From the NCBI RefSeq assembly GCF_027587205.1, contig NZ_JAPDOD010000012.1:1-64000 (forward strand): 64,000 nt of DNA. The letters are read 5' to 3'. Source of the stretch: Solirubrobacter ginsenosidimutans. Its GTDB lineage: Bacteria > Actinomycetota > Thermoleophilia > Solirubrobacterales > Solirubrobacteraceae. How positions within the stretch are numbered: position 1 is the stretch's first letter; each line of letters opens with the position of its first letter. This document shows positions 7,709 to 16,510 of this stretch, piece by piece. The translations under genes and the position numbers were made by a program. The notes under the pieces are model-generated. The model was not told the DNA's origin. It searched no databases and saw only the letters and a list, made by a program, of their open reading frames with translations.

Positions 7709-8856
7709 TCGGACACCTCTTGCGGGGATGTGAGGAGCTGACGGACCGGCCGGGCGCAGCGGACGCCGGCGCGGGCGAGGGATCGGGCCGGGCCGCGGCC
7801 GAGCGGGCGCGTGGTGAGGATCGGGACGTCGGCGAGGCCCGCCGCGGCGAGTTGCGCGAGCGGCCCGTCGGGCTCGGTGCTGACGATCACGAGCAGGTCT
7901 TGCTCGTTGAGCGCCTCGTCCACCGCGGCCGAGCGCGCGGAGGTGACGGCCAGCACCGCCGGCGCGCCGACCAGCGTCACCCGCCGGGCGGCGGCGAGGA
8001 GCTGCGGATCGTCCGGGTCGAGCTCGACCCACGCGAGCCGTCCGCGAGCATAGGGCGCGAGACCGTGCGCTTCCAGCCGCGCGGCCAACCGCCGCGCCGC
8101 CGCGACCGCGCTCCCCAGCTCGACCTCGGCCGGAACGGCACCGACGACGGCCACCGCCGCCGCCTTCGCGCGCGTCTGAAGGCGCAGGGCCAGCGCGAGC
8201 GCCGCCGCGACCGGCTCGACCTCTCCGGCCCGTCCGAGCACCGCCGCCGAGGTCACCGTGGCGGTTACCGGCGGCGGTGCGACCCATTCGCCGGCGACCG
8301 GCGGCTGCCAGCCGGCGTGCCGATCGGGCTTGGGCCGCGACGGACGCTTGCCGCGACGACGACGGTCGCCGCCCGTGGCCGCGCGTGGATCGGAACGCGG
8401 TCCATCGCCGGCCACGTCGTCGCGGCGCGCTGGAGACGGCGGCGCGAACGCCGTCGCACCGCCGGCGCCCGACGAGGACGCTCGGGACACGGCCGCCTGA
8501 TCGCCCGCCGCCGACGCGGCCGGGAGGGTCGAAGCTCGGTGAGACGGAGCGGCGCTCCGAGGCGCGGCATCCGTCGCGGCCGAGTCCGGGCCATCGCTCC
8601 GCGACGACAAAGACGACGCCCCGGGCTCCGGCCAGGCGCCGGAAGACGGTGGTGAGGAGGACGCTGTGGGTCGTTCGCCCGCGCGCGGTGGTGAGGACGG
8701 AGCGATTGGGCGGTCGTCGGCGCGCGGCCGAGAAGGCGACGACGATCGGACAGCCGGGCCGGGCGCCCGCGGCGAGGGTGCCGACCAGCCGGTGTCGGCC
8801 GACGACGGGGGCGGCGGGGCGATGAACCAGCCGCGGGCTCGGTCGAGGGCGGTCAT
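7705..8856 (-). CDS. uncharacterised protein of the TadE operon
   Basis: 383 aa. Residues ~10-200 are low-complexity Ser/Pro/Arg/Ala-rich. The C-terminal ~180 residues are a compact alpha/beta domain with alternating hydrophobic strands ('AAAVAVVGAVPAEVELG', 'DLLVIVSTEPDGPLAQL', 'VPILTTRPLG'). There is no Walker motif, so it is not a normal TadZ/CpaE ATPase, although a degenerate P-loop-like fold would fit. Coupled by ATGA at both ends to TadE-type genes, so probably acts with them. Function unknown. Confidence 0.7.
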   Translation of the reverse strand: MTALDRARGWFIAPPPPSSADTGWSAPSPRAPGPAVRSSSPSRPRADDRPIAPSSPPRAGERPTASSSPPSSGAWPEPGASSLSSRSDGPDSAATDAAPRSAAPSHRASTLPAASAAGDQAAVSRASSSGAGGATAFAPPSPARRDDVAGDGPRSDPRAATGGDRRRRGKRPSRPKPDRHAGWQPPVAGEWVAPPPVTATVTSAAVLGRAGEVEPVAAALALALRLQTRAKAAAVAVVGAVPAEVELGSAVAAARRLAARLEAHGLAPYARGRLAWVELDPDDPQLLAAARRVTLVGAPAVLAVTSARSAAVDEALNEQDLLVIVSTEPDGPLAQLAAAGLADVPILTTRPLGRGPARSLARAGVRCARPVRQLLTSPQEVSE

Positions 8857-9353
8857 GGGCCGGCGACCGCTTTCGCTTCGCCCGCGAGCTCGTCGGCGAG
8901 GCCGGGGATCGGCAGGGCGAGGCGTGGCCGCACACGGACGTGGACGGTGCGGCCGGAGATCGTGATCGTGGCGCGCTTGCGGGTCGGCTCGTCGAGCGCG
9001 TGCTCGGCGGCGTCACGGGGCGACGCATCGCCGCCCTGCAGGAGGGCGAGCGCGCCTGCCTCGGCCGCCTCGCCCGCCTGTTCGCCTGCTCCGTGTGAGG
9101 CCACGAAGGTCATCGCGACCAGCGCGATCACCGCGACCAGCGGGAGCAGGCCGAGGAGCTCGATCGACGCCTGGCCTCGTGCGTCGCGGACCGCGGACGC
9201 GCTCCGCGCGCGCCCGCAACGCGGACGTCGGCGGCCCCAGACTCGGCCGCGCACGTCGCCGCCCGGCGACTCGGCACGGGCGTGCTCGACGACACGCCGG
9301 GAGCGCCGACAGGTGCGCGCTCGCGAAGCGGCGTGGCGAAACGCGCCCCTCAT
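8853..9353 (-). CDS. TadE-like pseudopilin
   Basis: 166 aa. After an Arg-rich leader of ~58 residues, 'RGQASIELLGLLPLVAVIA' is the class III pilin/TadE signature: cleavable G-Q-A-S-x-E followed by one hydrophobic helix. The rest is a short extracytoplasmic domain. The leader is unusually long, but no GTG, TTG or ATG lies nearer the motif and the start overlaps the upstream stop (ATGA), which supports 9353. Probable minor pilin of a Tad-type pilus; the TadA/B/C machinery is not in this window. Confidence 0.8.
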   Translation of the reverse strand: MRGAFRHAASRARTCRRSRRVVEHARAESPGGDVRGRVWGRRRPRCGRARSASAVRDARGQASIELLGLLPLVAVIALVAMTFVASHGAGEQAGEAAEAGALALLQGGDASPRDAAEHALDEPTRKRATITISGRTVHVRVRPRLALPIPGLADELAGEAKAVAGP

Positions 9354-9727
9354 CGATCCTGGGGCCGGAAGTGGGATGTCGCCGAGATGCGGCCGAGCTT
9401 CAGCGCGGGCAGGACCGTGGGGACGCGCACGGACACGCGGACGTCGCCGTCGTCGGAGGCATGCACCTGCAGCCCGGGCTCGAGCCCGCGGCGCAGATGG
9501 GAGCGGGCGGCCGCCGCCGCGTCAGCGCCGAGCGAATGCGCCCGCGCCGCCGCGCGGGCGGCGACCCGCGCCTCCCACACCGCCTGCCCCGCGACAACGG
9601 CCTGTAACGCGACCGCGAGCACGGCGAAGATCGCCGGGAGCAGGACGACGAGCTCGACCGACGCCTGCCCGGGCGTTGCGGCGAATCGCGCCGGCACGAC
9701 GCGGCGGGTCGGGACTGTGGGGGGCAT
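9350..9727 (-). CDS. TadE-like pseudopilin, first gene of the operon
   Basis: 125 aa with 'PGQASVELVVLLPAIFAVLA' near residue 20: prepilin-type motif followed by a single hydrophobic helix, then a small domain with alternating charged strands. Starts at ATG 9727. It opens the four-gene operon 9727-6326, in which every junction is an ATGA overlap; the 75 bp upstream must hold the promoter. Probable minor pilin or assembly factor. Confidence 0.8.
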   Translation of the reverse strand: MPPTVPTRRVVPARFAATPGQASVELVVLLPAIFAVLAVALQAVVAGQAVWEARVAARAAARAHSLGADAAAAARSHLRRGLEPGLQVHASDDGDVRVSVRVPTVLPALKLGRISATSHFRPQDR

Positions 9728-9802
9728 GGCACAAGCCTTGCCGACGCCACTGAACGGATCTACACCGCTTTGTTACAACTTTGCACCAAAAGTGCGGCGG
9801 AA

Positions 9803-10171
9803 CTAATACGTGCGGTAGGAGCGCCACACGCTGTACAGCGCCCACGCCGAGGCGCCGAGCATGAGCAGCCATAGCATCGCGCCGAGCGGGCCCAGGTCCC
9901 ACAGATGACTCGTCGCGACGACCGCGAAGACGAGCAGCGCGACGGCGCCGTACGCAAGGCCGCGCTGGCGTTCCTCGAGGCCGAAGATCGAGATCCGGTG
10001 CTCCATGTAGAGCCGGTAGCCGAGGAAGAAGAAGCCGGCCAGGAACAGCACCGAGAAGATGTTCGAAATCGTCCTCGACGCGGTTCCGCCGCCTGGGATC
10101 TTCCAGACGGCGACGGCGAGCGCGAGGATGATCGCGACGTTGCGGACGTGCTTGAAGCGCTCAGAGTCCAT
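9803..10171 (-). CDS. small integral membrane protein
   Basis: 122 aa with three or four hydrophobic helices (about residues 12-25, 38-57, 73-88 and 92-112) and a Tyr/Arg-rich tail. Family not recognised. It starts 15 bp after the stop of the response-regulator gene on the same strand, so it is probably co-transcribed with it. Confidence 0.65.
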   Translation of the reverse strand: MDSERFKHVRNVAIILALAVAVWKIPGGGTASRTISNIFSVLFLAGFFFLGYRLYMEHRISIFGLEERQRGLAYGAVALLVFAVVATSHLWDLGPLGAMLWLLMLGASAWALYSVWRSYRTY

Positions 10172-10186
10172 GACGGACTCTCAACT

Positions 10187-11038
10187 CTAGTGCGCGGGTA
10201 CGTACTCCGGCTCGGGCGCGGCCTCGAGGACCGGCTCCATCACAGCCGGAGGCAGCGCACCGGCAACCGGCTCGGCGACGGGCAGGCCCACACCGACAGG
10301 CTCCTCGACCGGCTCGGCGGCAAAGCGGTAACCGATCCCGAAGTGGGTGTGGATGTAGCGCCAGGAGGGCGAGACGCGCTCGAGCTTGGAGCGCAGCTTG
10401 CGTACGAAGACGTCGACCGAGCGATCACCGTGGACCATCGCGTAACCCCACACGCGCTGGTAGATCTCCTCGCGCTGCAGGACCTGACCTTCGGCCTCGG
10501 CCAGCAACTGGATGAGCTCGTACTCGCGGCGGGTGAGCTCGACCGAGACGCCGGAGACGAAGGCCTGAAACTGGTCGGCGCGGATCTCGACCTCGCCGAT
10601 GACGACGGGGCCCTTCTCGACGCGCACGTCGGCGCGCTTGCGACGGCGGACGACCGCCTCGATCCGCGCGATCAGCTCTTCGGGATGACACGGCTTGGTG
10701 ACCCAGTCGTCGGCGCCCAGGCGCAGCCCGCGCACGCGCTGGGCCACGGACGACTGGCCCGTGCAGACGATCACGCCCAACCCCGGCAGCCGTGCACAAA
10801 GCTTGTCCAGGTAGGTCCAGCCCTGCGGACCCAGCACCGCCAGATCGACCACGACCGCGTTCAACCGCAGCGCCACCATCGCGTCCAGCGGCACGGGAGA
10901 GGCGAGCACGCGGTGCTGCCAACCCATTCCCTCCAGGCGCTTGCCCAGAACCTGCAGGAAACCGGTGTCCGAATCGATCACCGCCAGGCGTACGGTCGCC
11001 TGGCCCGCGGCGCCGGTGCGCCGTTCATCAACCACCAT
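10187..11038 (-). CDS. OmpR/PhoB-family response regulator
   Basis: 283 aa from ATG 11038, chosen because GGGAG lies 9 bp upstream; GTG 11068 would add ten residues. The receiver domain has the acidic pair in 'AVIDSD', phospho-acceptor Asp in 'AVVVDLAVLG', Thr in 'VCTGQ' and Lys in 'VTKPCHP'. The winged-helix domain has 'DRSVDVFVRKLRSKL' as recognition helix and ends in 'IHTHFGIGYRF'. A ~45-residue Pro/Glu/Val-rich tail follows. Located directly after phoU and pstBACS, so a PhoP/RegX3-type phosphate regulator is likely. No histidine kinase gene is in the window. Confidence 0.88.
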   Translation of the reverse strand: MVVDERRTGAAGQATVRLAVIDSDTGFLQVLGKRLEGMGWQHRVLASPVPLDAMVALRLNAVVVDLAVLGPQGWTYLDKLCARLPGLGVIVCTGQSSVAQRVRGLRLGADDWVTKPCHPEELIARIEAVVRRRKRADVRVEKGPVVIGEVEIRADQFQAFVSGVSVELTRREYELIQLLAEAEGQVLQREEIYQRVWGYAMVHGDRSVDVFVRKLRSKLERVSPSWRYIHTHFGIGYRFAAEPVEEPVGVGLPVAEPVAGALPPAVMEPVLEAAPEPEYVPAH

Positions 11039-11101
11039 CGTCGTCATCTCCCGGCGGAGATTACTCACGACCGAGCAATGGTTCGACCCGCCAAAGGTTC
11101 C

Positions 11102-11129
11102 GGTAACTACATCTTCACAGGCCGGAAAC
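11102..11129 (+). promoter_or_regulatory. possible weak PHO-box-like repeat
   Basis: Three hexamers ending in AC lie exactly 11 bp apart (GGTAAC 11102, CTTCAC 11113, GGAAAC 11124) in the gap between phoU and the response-regulator gene. Weaker match than the boxes at 16 and 33 kb; could allow phosphate-responsive expression of the regulator. Confidence 0.3.
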
Positions 11130-11147
11130 TAGATCGACGGAGAACGC

Positions 11148-11852
11148 TCAGGAAACGCGGGACGCGTCCGAGAACTCGCGGAACTCTCCGGTGACCACAA
11201 ATGCGACCTGCTCGCCGATGTCGACGGCGTTGTCGCCGATCCGCTCTATCGCGCGGGCGACGAGCATCATCGACATCGCCCATTCGCGGCGATCCGCGTC
11301 CGTGCCGATCTCCACCGCGCGCGAGAAGACGCACCGATTCAGCCGGTTGATCTCCTGGTCCTGGCGGACCAGATCTTCGGCAACCGCAACATCTCTCAAC
11401 AGAAATGCCTGCTTGGACTGCTCCACCTGCGAGCGGGCGAGCCGGCCCATGCGGAAGATGAACTGGAGCATCTCCTCGTCGGACGGCGGCTCGAAACCGA
11501 CGACCGGGAGCATCTTGGCGATGTTCACGCACTGGTCTCCCATGCGCTCCACGTGCTTGATCACGTGCAGCAGCGCGGCGACCGTGCGCAGGTCGGAGGC
11601 GACAGGCGCCTGCAGGGCCAGCAGCGACAGGATCCCCTGCTGGACCTCGAGATAGCGCCCATCGATGCGGTCGTCGTCGTGGACGACGATCGACGCGAGC
11701 TCGATGTCCTGGTGCTCGAGCGCCTCGAGCGTGCGGTCCAACGTCTTGACGACGAGATCGAGCCCGCCGAGCGCCTGCGTCTCGAGATCCCGGATCTCTT
11801 CCTGAAAGTGTTGCCGTCCGCCGGCCATACGCCCGCCTGTCTTCTCGTCCAC
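11148..11852 (-). CDS. phoU: PhoU, phosphate transport and Pho signalling modulator
   Basis: 234 aa from GTG 11852, 4 bp after the pstB stop; ATG 11828 is an alternative. All-helical with the two PhoU repeats: the first has 'DLRTVAALLHVIKHVERMGDQC' split by the D-x-x-x-x-x-x-x-x-x-E-R-x-G-D pattern, the second 'ARAIERIGDNAVDIGEQ'. PhoU connects the Pst transporter to the sensor kinase and represses the Pho response when phosphate is plentiful. Last gene of the pstSCAB-phoU operon. Confidence 0.95.
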   Translation of the reverse strand: MDEKTGGRMAGGRQHFQEEIRDLETQALGGLDLVVKTLDRTLEALEHQDIELASIVVHDDDRIDGRYLEVQQGILSLLALQAPVASDLRTVAALLHVIKHVERMGDQCVNIAKMLPVVGFEPPSDEEMLQFIFRMGRLARSQVEQSKQAFLLRDVAVAEDLVRQDQEINRLNRCVFSRAVEIGTDADRREWAMSMMLVARAIERIGDNAVDIGEQVAFVVTGEFREFSDASRVS

Positions 11853-11856
11853 TGGA

Positions 11857-12651
11857 TCAGCCGAACTTACCGCTGACGTAGTCCTCGGTCTCCTGCTTCT
11901 CCGGGTTGGAGAAGATCTTCTCCGTGGTGTCGATCTCCACGAGGTGGCCGCCCTTTCCGCCTTCGGTGATGTTGAAAAAGGCCGTGATGTCGCTCGCGCG
12001 GCTCGCCTGCTGCATGTTATGCGTGACGATCACGATCGTGTAGTCCTTCTTGAGCTCTGTGACGAGCTCCTCGATCGCGAGCGTCGAGATCGGGTCCAGC
12101 GCCGACGCCGGCTCGTCCATCAGCAGCACGTCGGGCTCCACCGCGGTGGCGCGGGCGATGCACAGGCGCTGCTGCTGGCCGCCCGAGAGACCCATGCCGG
12201 GCTTGTCGAGGCGATCCTTGACCTCGTTCCAGAGGTTCGCCCCGCGCAGGGAGCGCTCGACGATCTCGTCCATGTCGTTCTTCTTGACCTTCTGGCTGCT
12301 CAGCTTCAGCCCGGCCGCGACGTTGTCGTAGATCGACATCGTCGGGAACGGGTTGGGCGCCTGGAAGACCATGCCGACCTGACGTCGCACGTGGACGGGG
12401 TCCGAGCCGGGGCCGTAGATGTCCTGGTCCTCGAGCAGCACCTGGCCCTCGACACGCGCGCCTTCGATCAGCTCGTGCATGCGGTTCAGCGACCGCAGGA
12501 ACGTCGATTTGCCGCAGCCCGACGAACCGATGAGCGCCGTGACCTTGTTCGGCTCGATCGTCACGTTGACGTCGTGGACGGCGTGGAAGGCGCCGTAGAA
12601 CAGGTTCAGGTTGCTGACGGAAACGGACTTCCCAGACGTGGCGACAGCCAT
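11857..12651 (-). CDS. pstB: phosphate ABC transporter ATP-binding protein PstB
   Basis: 264 aa, the usual length for PstB. Walker A 'GSSGCGKST', Q-loop '[12 protein letters not shown]'-like region, signature 'LSGGQQQRL', Walker B '[12 protein letters not shown]' and switch 'VIVTHNMQQ'. Energises phosphate import with the PstC-PstA permease encoded just upstream. Clear GAAAGGA ribosome site in the 33-bp gap after pstA. Confidence 0.97.
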   Translation of the reverse strand: MAVATSGKSVSVSNLNLFYGAFHAVHDVNVTIEPNKVTALIGSSGCGKSTFLRSLNRMHELIEGARVEGQVLLEDQDIYGPGSDPVHVRRQVGMVFQAPNPFPTMSIYDNVAAGLKLSSQKVKKNDMDEIVERSLRGANLWNEVKDRLDKPGMGLSGGQQQRLCIARATAVEPDVLLMDEPASALDPISTLAIEELVTELKKDYTIVIVTHNMQQASRASDITAFFNITEGGKGGHLVEIDTTEKIFSNPEKQETEDYVSGKFG

Positions 12652-12684
12652 CTCAGTGGTCCTTTCGGGTGGTCGTGTCGCTCA

Positions 12685-13863
12685 TTAGGACTTGATCTCG
12701 GTGCCGAAGCGGCGGTAAATCAGACGGGCGGCCACATTGAGCACCATCACGATGAGGATCAGCACGAGCGCCGCCGTCCACGCGCGGTCGATCGACGGCT
12801 GCGGCGGGACGCCCGGTGACTTGTAGGAGTTGAAGGCGAACACCGCGAGGTTCGACATGCGCCCGTCGAACGGGTTCGCGTTCATCGAGGCCACGACGCC
12901 CGTGGTGATCAGCAGCGGCGCCGTCTCACCGATGATGCGCGCGATCGCCAGCACCACGCCGGTCACGATGCCGGCCAGCGCGGTCGGCAGCACGACCTTC
13001 AGGATCGTCCGCGACTTGGAGATCCCGAGTGCGTAGGACGCCTCGCGCAGGCTGTTGGGGACGATCCGCAGCATCTCTTCGGTGGAGCGGACCACGATCG
13101 GGATCATCAGCACCGAGAGCGCGATCGAGCCCATGATGCCCATACGGACGCCGGGGCCGAAGAAGATCGAGAACAGCGCGAACGCGAACAGACCGGCGAC
13201 GATCGACGGGATGCCGGTCATGACGTCGACGAAGAACGTCAGCGAACTGCGCAGCCGGCCCTTGCCGTACTCCTGCAGGTAGATCGCCGCCAGGATGCCG
13301 ATCGGCACCGAGATGATCGTCGCGCAGCCGGTGATGATCAGCGTGCCCTCGATCGCGTGCAGGGCACCGCCGCCCTCGCCGATGACGCCGCGCATCGAGA
13401 GGGTGAAGAAGTCGTAGTCAAACCGCGCGGCACCGCGCTTGATGACGGTGAACAGCAGCGACACCAGCGGCGCGAGGGCCGTCAGGAACGCCGCGGTGAC
13501 CACGTAGGTCACGGCACGGTCGGTCGCGTGGCGCTTGCCCTCGACCGAGCGCGACCAGACATACAAGGCGATGCCACCGACGACCGCCGTCGCGACGATG
13601 AACAACGCGAGGTTGAAGCCGATGACGAGGAGGATCACGCCGACGACGACAGCGGCGCCGACGATCGCGCCCCACGGCCCCCAGGCGGGGAGCTTGCCGG
13701 TGCCGGCATGCACGGACGGCCGGGTGGGAGGCCTCGACGTCGTGACCGTAGCGGGGCTGCCCGCAGCCTTCGAGGGAGCCGCAGCGGACGTCGCGGCGGG
13801 CGTGGGGTCCCGCTCGGTGGACGCGTCGTCCGGCAAGGTCTTCTCCTGATCGGGAGTGCTCAT
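12685..13863 (-). CDS. pstA: phosphate ABC transporter permease PstA
   Basis: 392 aa. Residues ~1-65 are a hydrophilic Thr/Pro/Ala-rich N-terminus beyond the normal PstA length; two extra hydrophobic helices follow, then the standard binding-protein-dependent permease domain with the EAA loop 'EASYALGISKSRTILKVVLP'. Partners PstC (10 bp upstream) and PstB. The long N-terminus is the only oddity. Confidence 0.93.
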   Translation of the reverse strand: MSTPDQEKTLPDDASTERDPTPAATSAAAPSKAAGSPATVTTSRPPTRPSVHAGTGKLPAWGPWGAIVGAAVVVGVILLVIGFNLALFIVATAVVGGIALYVWSRSVEGKRHATDRAVTYVVTAAFLTALAPLVSLLFTVIKRGAARFDYDFFTLSMRGVIGEGGGALHAIEGTLIITGCATIISVPIGILAAIYLQEYGKGRLRSSLTFFVDVMTGIPSIVAGLFAFALFSIFFGPGVRMGIMGSIALSVLMIPIVVRSTEEMLRIVPNSLREASYALGISKSRTILKVVLPTALAGIVTGVVLAIARIIGETAPLLITTGVVASMNANPFDGRMSNLAVFAFNSYKSPGVPPQPSIDRAWTAALVLILIVMVLNVAARLIYRRFGTEIKS

Positions 13864-13873
13864 GTCGAGGACC

Positions 13874-14815
13874 TCAGATCCGGATCTGGCGGTTGATGAC
13901 CTTGCGCGCCGCCGTGTTGACGAGCAGCGTCACCGCGAAGAGCACGAGACCGGCCGCGATCAGCGCGTTGACCTTGACGCCGGAGGACTCCGGGAAGTCG
14001 AGCGCGATGTGCGCCGCGATGGTCGACGGGTTGCCGGAGCTGATCAGGTTGAAGGTCACGTCGCCCGAGACCGAGAGCACGATCGCGACCGCCATCGTCT
14101 CTCCGAGCGCGCGACCGAGGCCGAGCATCGACGCGCTGATCATCGCCGAGCGCCCGAACGGCAGGACGGTCAGCTTGATCGTCTCCCAGCGCGTCGCGCC
14201 GAGCGCGAGCGCGCCCTCCTGCAGCCGCCGCGGCGTCTGCACGAAGACGGAGCGGGTGACCGACGTGACGATCGGCAGGATCATCACCGCCAGCACGACA
14301 CCGGCGACCAGCATCGTGCGGCCCGTCGCCGACGCGGGACCTTTGAAGAACGGCAGCCAGCCGACGTTGTCCGCGAGCCATTCCTGGAGGCCCACGGACG
14401 CCGGGCCGAGCACCGCGACGCCCCAGAGTCCGTAGATGACGCTGGGGATCGCCGCGAGCAGGTCGACGATGTAGCTCAGGGGCTGCGCGAGCCGCGGCGG
14501 CGCGATGTGGCTGATGAACAGCGCCACCGACACCGCCAGCGGGACCGCGATCACGATCGCGATCGTGGAGGCCACGATCGTTCCGAAGGCGAGGGGCCAG
14601 ATGTACTTGACCAGCCCCTCGCCGCCGGGGATCTGCGTGCCATCTGCCGTGATCGCCGGCCAGGCCTTCACGATCAGGAAGAGCGCGACACCGGCGAGCG
14701 TGGCCAGGATGATCACGCCCGCTCCTGTCGCGAGCCCTGCGAAGAACCGGTCGCCTTTGCGACCCGGATTGAAGTCCGGAAGGGGTTCCGGATCCTGGAT
14801 GTGGGCGACGGTCAC
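13874..14815 (-). CDS. pstC: phosphate ABC transporter permease PstC
   Basis: 313 aa, six membrane helices after a ~25-residue cytoplasmic head. EAA loop 'EGALALGATRWETIKLTVLP', and 'IPSVIYGLWGV' is characteristic of PstC. Lies between pstS (27-bp gap) and pstA (10-bp gap). Confidence 0.95.
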   Translation of the reverse strand: MTVAHIQDPEPLPDFNPGRKGDRFFAGLATGAGVIILATLAGVALFLIVKAWPAITADGTQIPGGEGLVKYIWPLAFGTIVASTIAIVIAVPLAVSVALFISHIAPPRLAQPLSYIVDLLAAIPSVIYGLWGVAVLGPASVGLQEWLADNVGWLPFFKGPASATGRTMLVAGVVLAVMILPIVTSVTRSVFVQTPRRLQEGALALGATRWETIKLTVLPFGRSAMISASMLGLGRALGETMAVAIVLSVSGDVTFNLISSGNPSTIAAHIALDFPESSGVKVNALIAAGLVLFAVTLLVNTAARKVINRQIRI

Positions 14816-14842
14816 GATGGCATCCCTAGTGGTGGGTCGGCG

Positions 14843-15967
14843 TTAGCTTCCGGCGATCGCGTCGACGGCCGGCTGCAGCGTCGTGCGAAGCTCGTCGCTG
14901 ATCGGAGCCGAGCCGGCGTTCTTGGCCGCGGCGTCCTGACCCTCGGCGCTGATCACGTAGCCGAGGTAGCCCTTGACGATCGCGCCCTGTGCCGCGTCGT
15001 CGTACTTGGTGCAGGCCATCAGGTACGAGACGAGGACGATCGGGTAGACGCCGCCCGCGGTCGTCGTGCGGTTGAGCGTGTACGTGAAGACGTACTTGCC
15101 CGGGTCGTCGGACTCCTTGGACTCGCCGACGATCGCGGACGCCGCCTCGGCGCTCGGAGCGACGAACGCGTCGCCGACCTTGATCTTCGCGATCCCCAGC
15201 TCGCCGGCCTGGCTCTCGTCGGCGTAGCCGATCGTGCCCTTGCCGTTCTTGACGGCGTCCACGACGCCGGACGTGCCCTGAGCAGCCTCGCCGCCCTTGA
15301 TGGGCCAGTCGCCGCTGGCTTCGGTCTTCCAGGCGTCCGGCGCGGTCTGCGCCATGTAGTCGGTGAAATTCTGTGTGGTGCCCGAGTTGTCGGAGCGGTT
15401 GACCGGCGTGATGCGCGTCGAGGGCAGCGTCGCGTCCGGGTTGTCGGCCTTGATCGCCGGGTCGTCCCAGGTCTTGATCTTCTGGGCGAAGATCCCGGCC
15501 AGCGTCGCCGGGGAGAGCTGGAGGTCCTTCACGCCGTCGAGGTTGTAGATGACCGCGATCGGCGAGATGTAGACCGGCAGCTCGATCAGGTTGTCCGGGC
15601 CGCCGCAGCGCTTCTGGGCGCCCGCCAGCTCGTCGTCGGCCAGGCCGGCGTCGGTGCCGCCGTAGGCGACGCCGCCGGAGACGAACTGCTCGCGTCCGCC
15701 ACCCGAGCCCACCGGGTCGTAGGCGATCGTGACGTTCGGGTTGTTGGCCTGGAAGCCCGCGATCCACGCCTGCTGCGCGGCATCCTGTGCCGAAGAGCCG
15801 GCACCCGAGAGGTTGCCCGACAGATCGGCGGCGGCCGGCGTACCGCCCGCGGCCGGCGTGCTGGTGCTGCTCGCAGCACCGCCGGTGTCATCGCCGCAAG
15901 CGGCGACGCCGAAAGCCAAGACAGCTGCGGTAGCCGCGAGCCCCGGCATGAAGCGATACTTTCTCAT
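14843..15967 (-). CDS. pstS: phosphate-binding lipoprotein PstS
   Basis: 374 aa from ATG 15967, chosen for the AAGGAAGG site just upstream; ATG 15988 would bury that site. Signal peptide with lipobox 'GVAACG' (Cys24), then a Ser/Thr/Ala linker. The PBP-like domain has phosphate-loop residues around 'SGAGSSAQDAA' and 'RSDNSGTTQNFTDYM', matching the PstS R-S-D-x-S-G-T motif. High-affinity phosphate capture; first gene of pstSCAB-phoU. A four-unit PHO-box-like array lies 60-98 bp upstream. Confidence 0.95.
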   Translation of the reverse strand: MRKYRFMPGLAATAAVLAFGVAACGDDTGGAASSTSTPAAGGTPAAADLSGNLSGAGSSAQDAAQQAWIAGFQANNPNVTIAYDPVGSGGGREQFVSGGVAYGGTDAGLADDELAGAQKRCGGPDNLIELPVYISPIAVIYNLDGVKDLQLSPATLAGIFAQKIKTWDDPAIKADNPDATLPSTRITPVNRSDNSGTTQNFTDYMAQTAPDAWKTEASGDWPIKGGEAAQGTSGVVDAVKNGKGTIGYADESQAGELGIAKIKVGDAFVAPSAEAASAIVGESKESDDPGKYVFTYTLNRTTTAGGVYPIVLVSYLMACTKYDDAAQGAIVKGYLGYVISAEGQDAAAKNAGSAPISDELRTTLQPAVDAIAGS

Positions 15968-16026
15968 CGAACCTTCCTTCTTGTTCATGACCGGCGGCGA
16001 CCCTCGCAGGCTGCCGACACAACTTT

Positions 16027-16065
16027 GTTATCGAGCTGTTCTCGACCTGTGAAAAGGCTGTGAAG
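16027..16065 (-). promoter_or_regulatory. PHO-box-like array upstream of pstS
   Basis: Four hexamers at exact 11-bp spacing on the minus strand: CTTCAC, TTTCAC, GAGAAC, GATAAC (plus positions 16060, 16049, 16038, 16027). Direct repeats with 11-bp period are the known architecture of PhoB/PhoP sites. The array overlaps the last codons of the winged-helix regulator gene and points toward pstS. Confidence 0.7.
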
Positions 16066-16387
16066 GTTCCGACTGGAATCGGTAGCCGAACCCGAAGTGG
16101 GTATGGATGAAGGCCCACTCGGGGAGGGCGACCGCCAGCTTGGACCGGAGCTTGTGGACGTAGACGTCCACGGATCGGTCATTGCCGCGCAGAGGTGCGC
16201 CCCAGACCGTCTCGTACAACTCGGTGCGTGGCACGATCTTGCCCTCGCGTCGCGCGAGGGCCGCCAGTAGGTCGAGTTCGCGCACCGAGAGCGACAGCGT
16301 GCGGCCCCGGGCGCGCGCGAGGTGCTCGGAGGGTCGAATCTCGAGCTCTCCCGCGGTGAGGATCTCCACGTGGTCAGTCGTGTGCAT
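16028..16387 (-). CDS. receiver-less OmpR-type winged-helix regulator
   Basis: 119 aa consisting almost only of a Trans_reg_C (OmpR/PhoB C-terminal) domain. The recognition helix 'DRSVDVYVHKLRSKL' and end 'IHTHFGFGYRF' nearly duplicate those of the response regulator at 10-11 kb, but there is no receiver domain, so no phosphorylation switch. Complete gene: ATG start, no coding signal of a receiver upstream. It lies between a PHO-box-like array in its promoter and another in its 3' end that faces pstS. Inference: binds the same sites as the response regulator, as partner or competitor. Confidence 0.85.
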   Translation of the reverse strand: MHTTDHVEILTAGELEIRPSEHLARARGRTLSLSVRELDLLAALARREGKIVPRTELYETVWGAPLRGNDRSVDVYVHKLRSKLAVALPEWAFIHTHFGFGYRFQSEPSQPFHRSRTAR

Positions 16388-16433
16388 CGCGGCGTACCTT
16401 CGAAGGCCCGCAACGGCACCCGGTTACGCGCTC

Positions 16434-16461
16434 GTGAACTCGGCGTAAACAAGTTGTGAAC
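16434..16461 (-). promoter_or_regulatory. PHO-box-like triple repeat between the regulator and glycerophosphodiesterase genes
   Basis: On the minus strand GTTCAC, GTTTAC and GTTCAC occur at plus positions 16456, 16445 and 16434, exactly 11 bp apart; GTTCACC-type repeats are the published PHO-box unit in Streptomyces. The site is 47 bp from the regulator start and 50 bp from the phosphodiesterase start, so it could serve both. Confidence 0.75.
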
Positions 16462-16510
16462 TCACAGCTCAGCCACTTTGCGGGCTCATGGCTCGTATTG
16501 GCTCGCGCCC

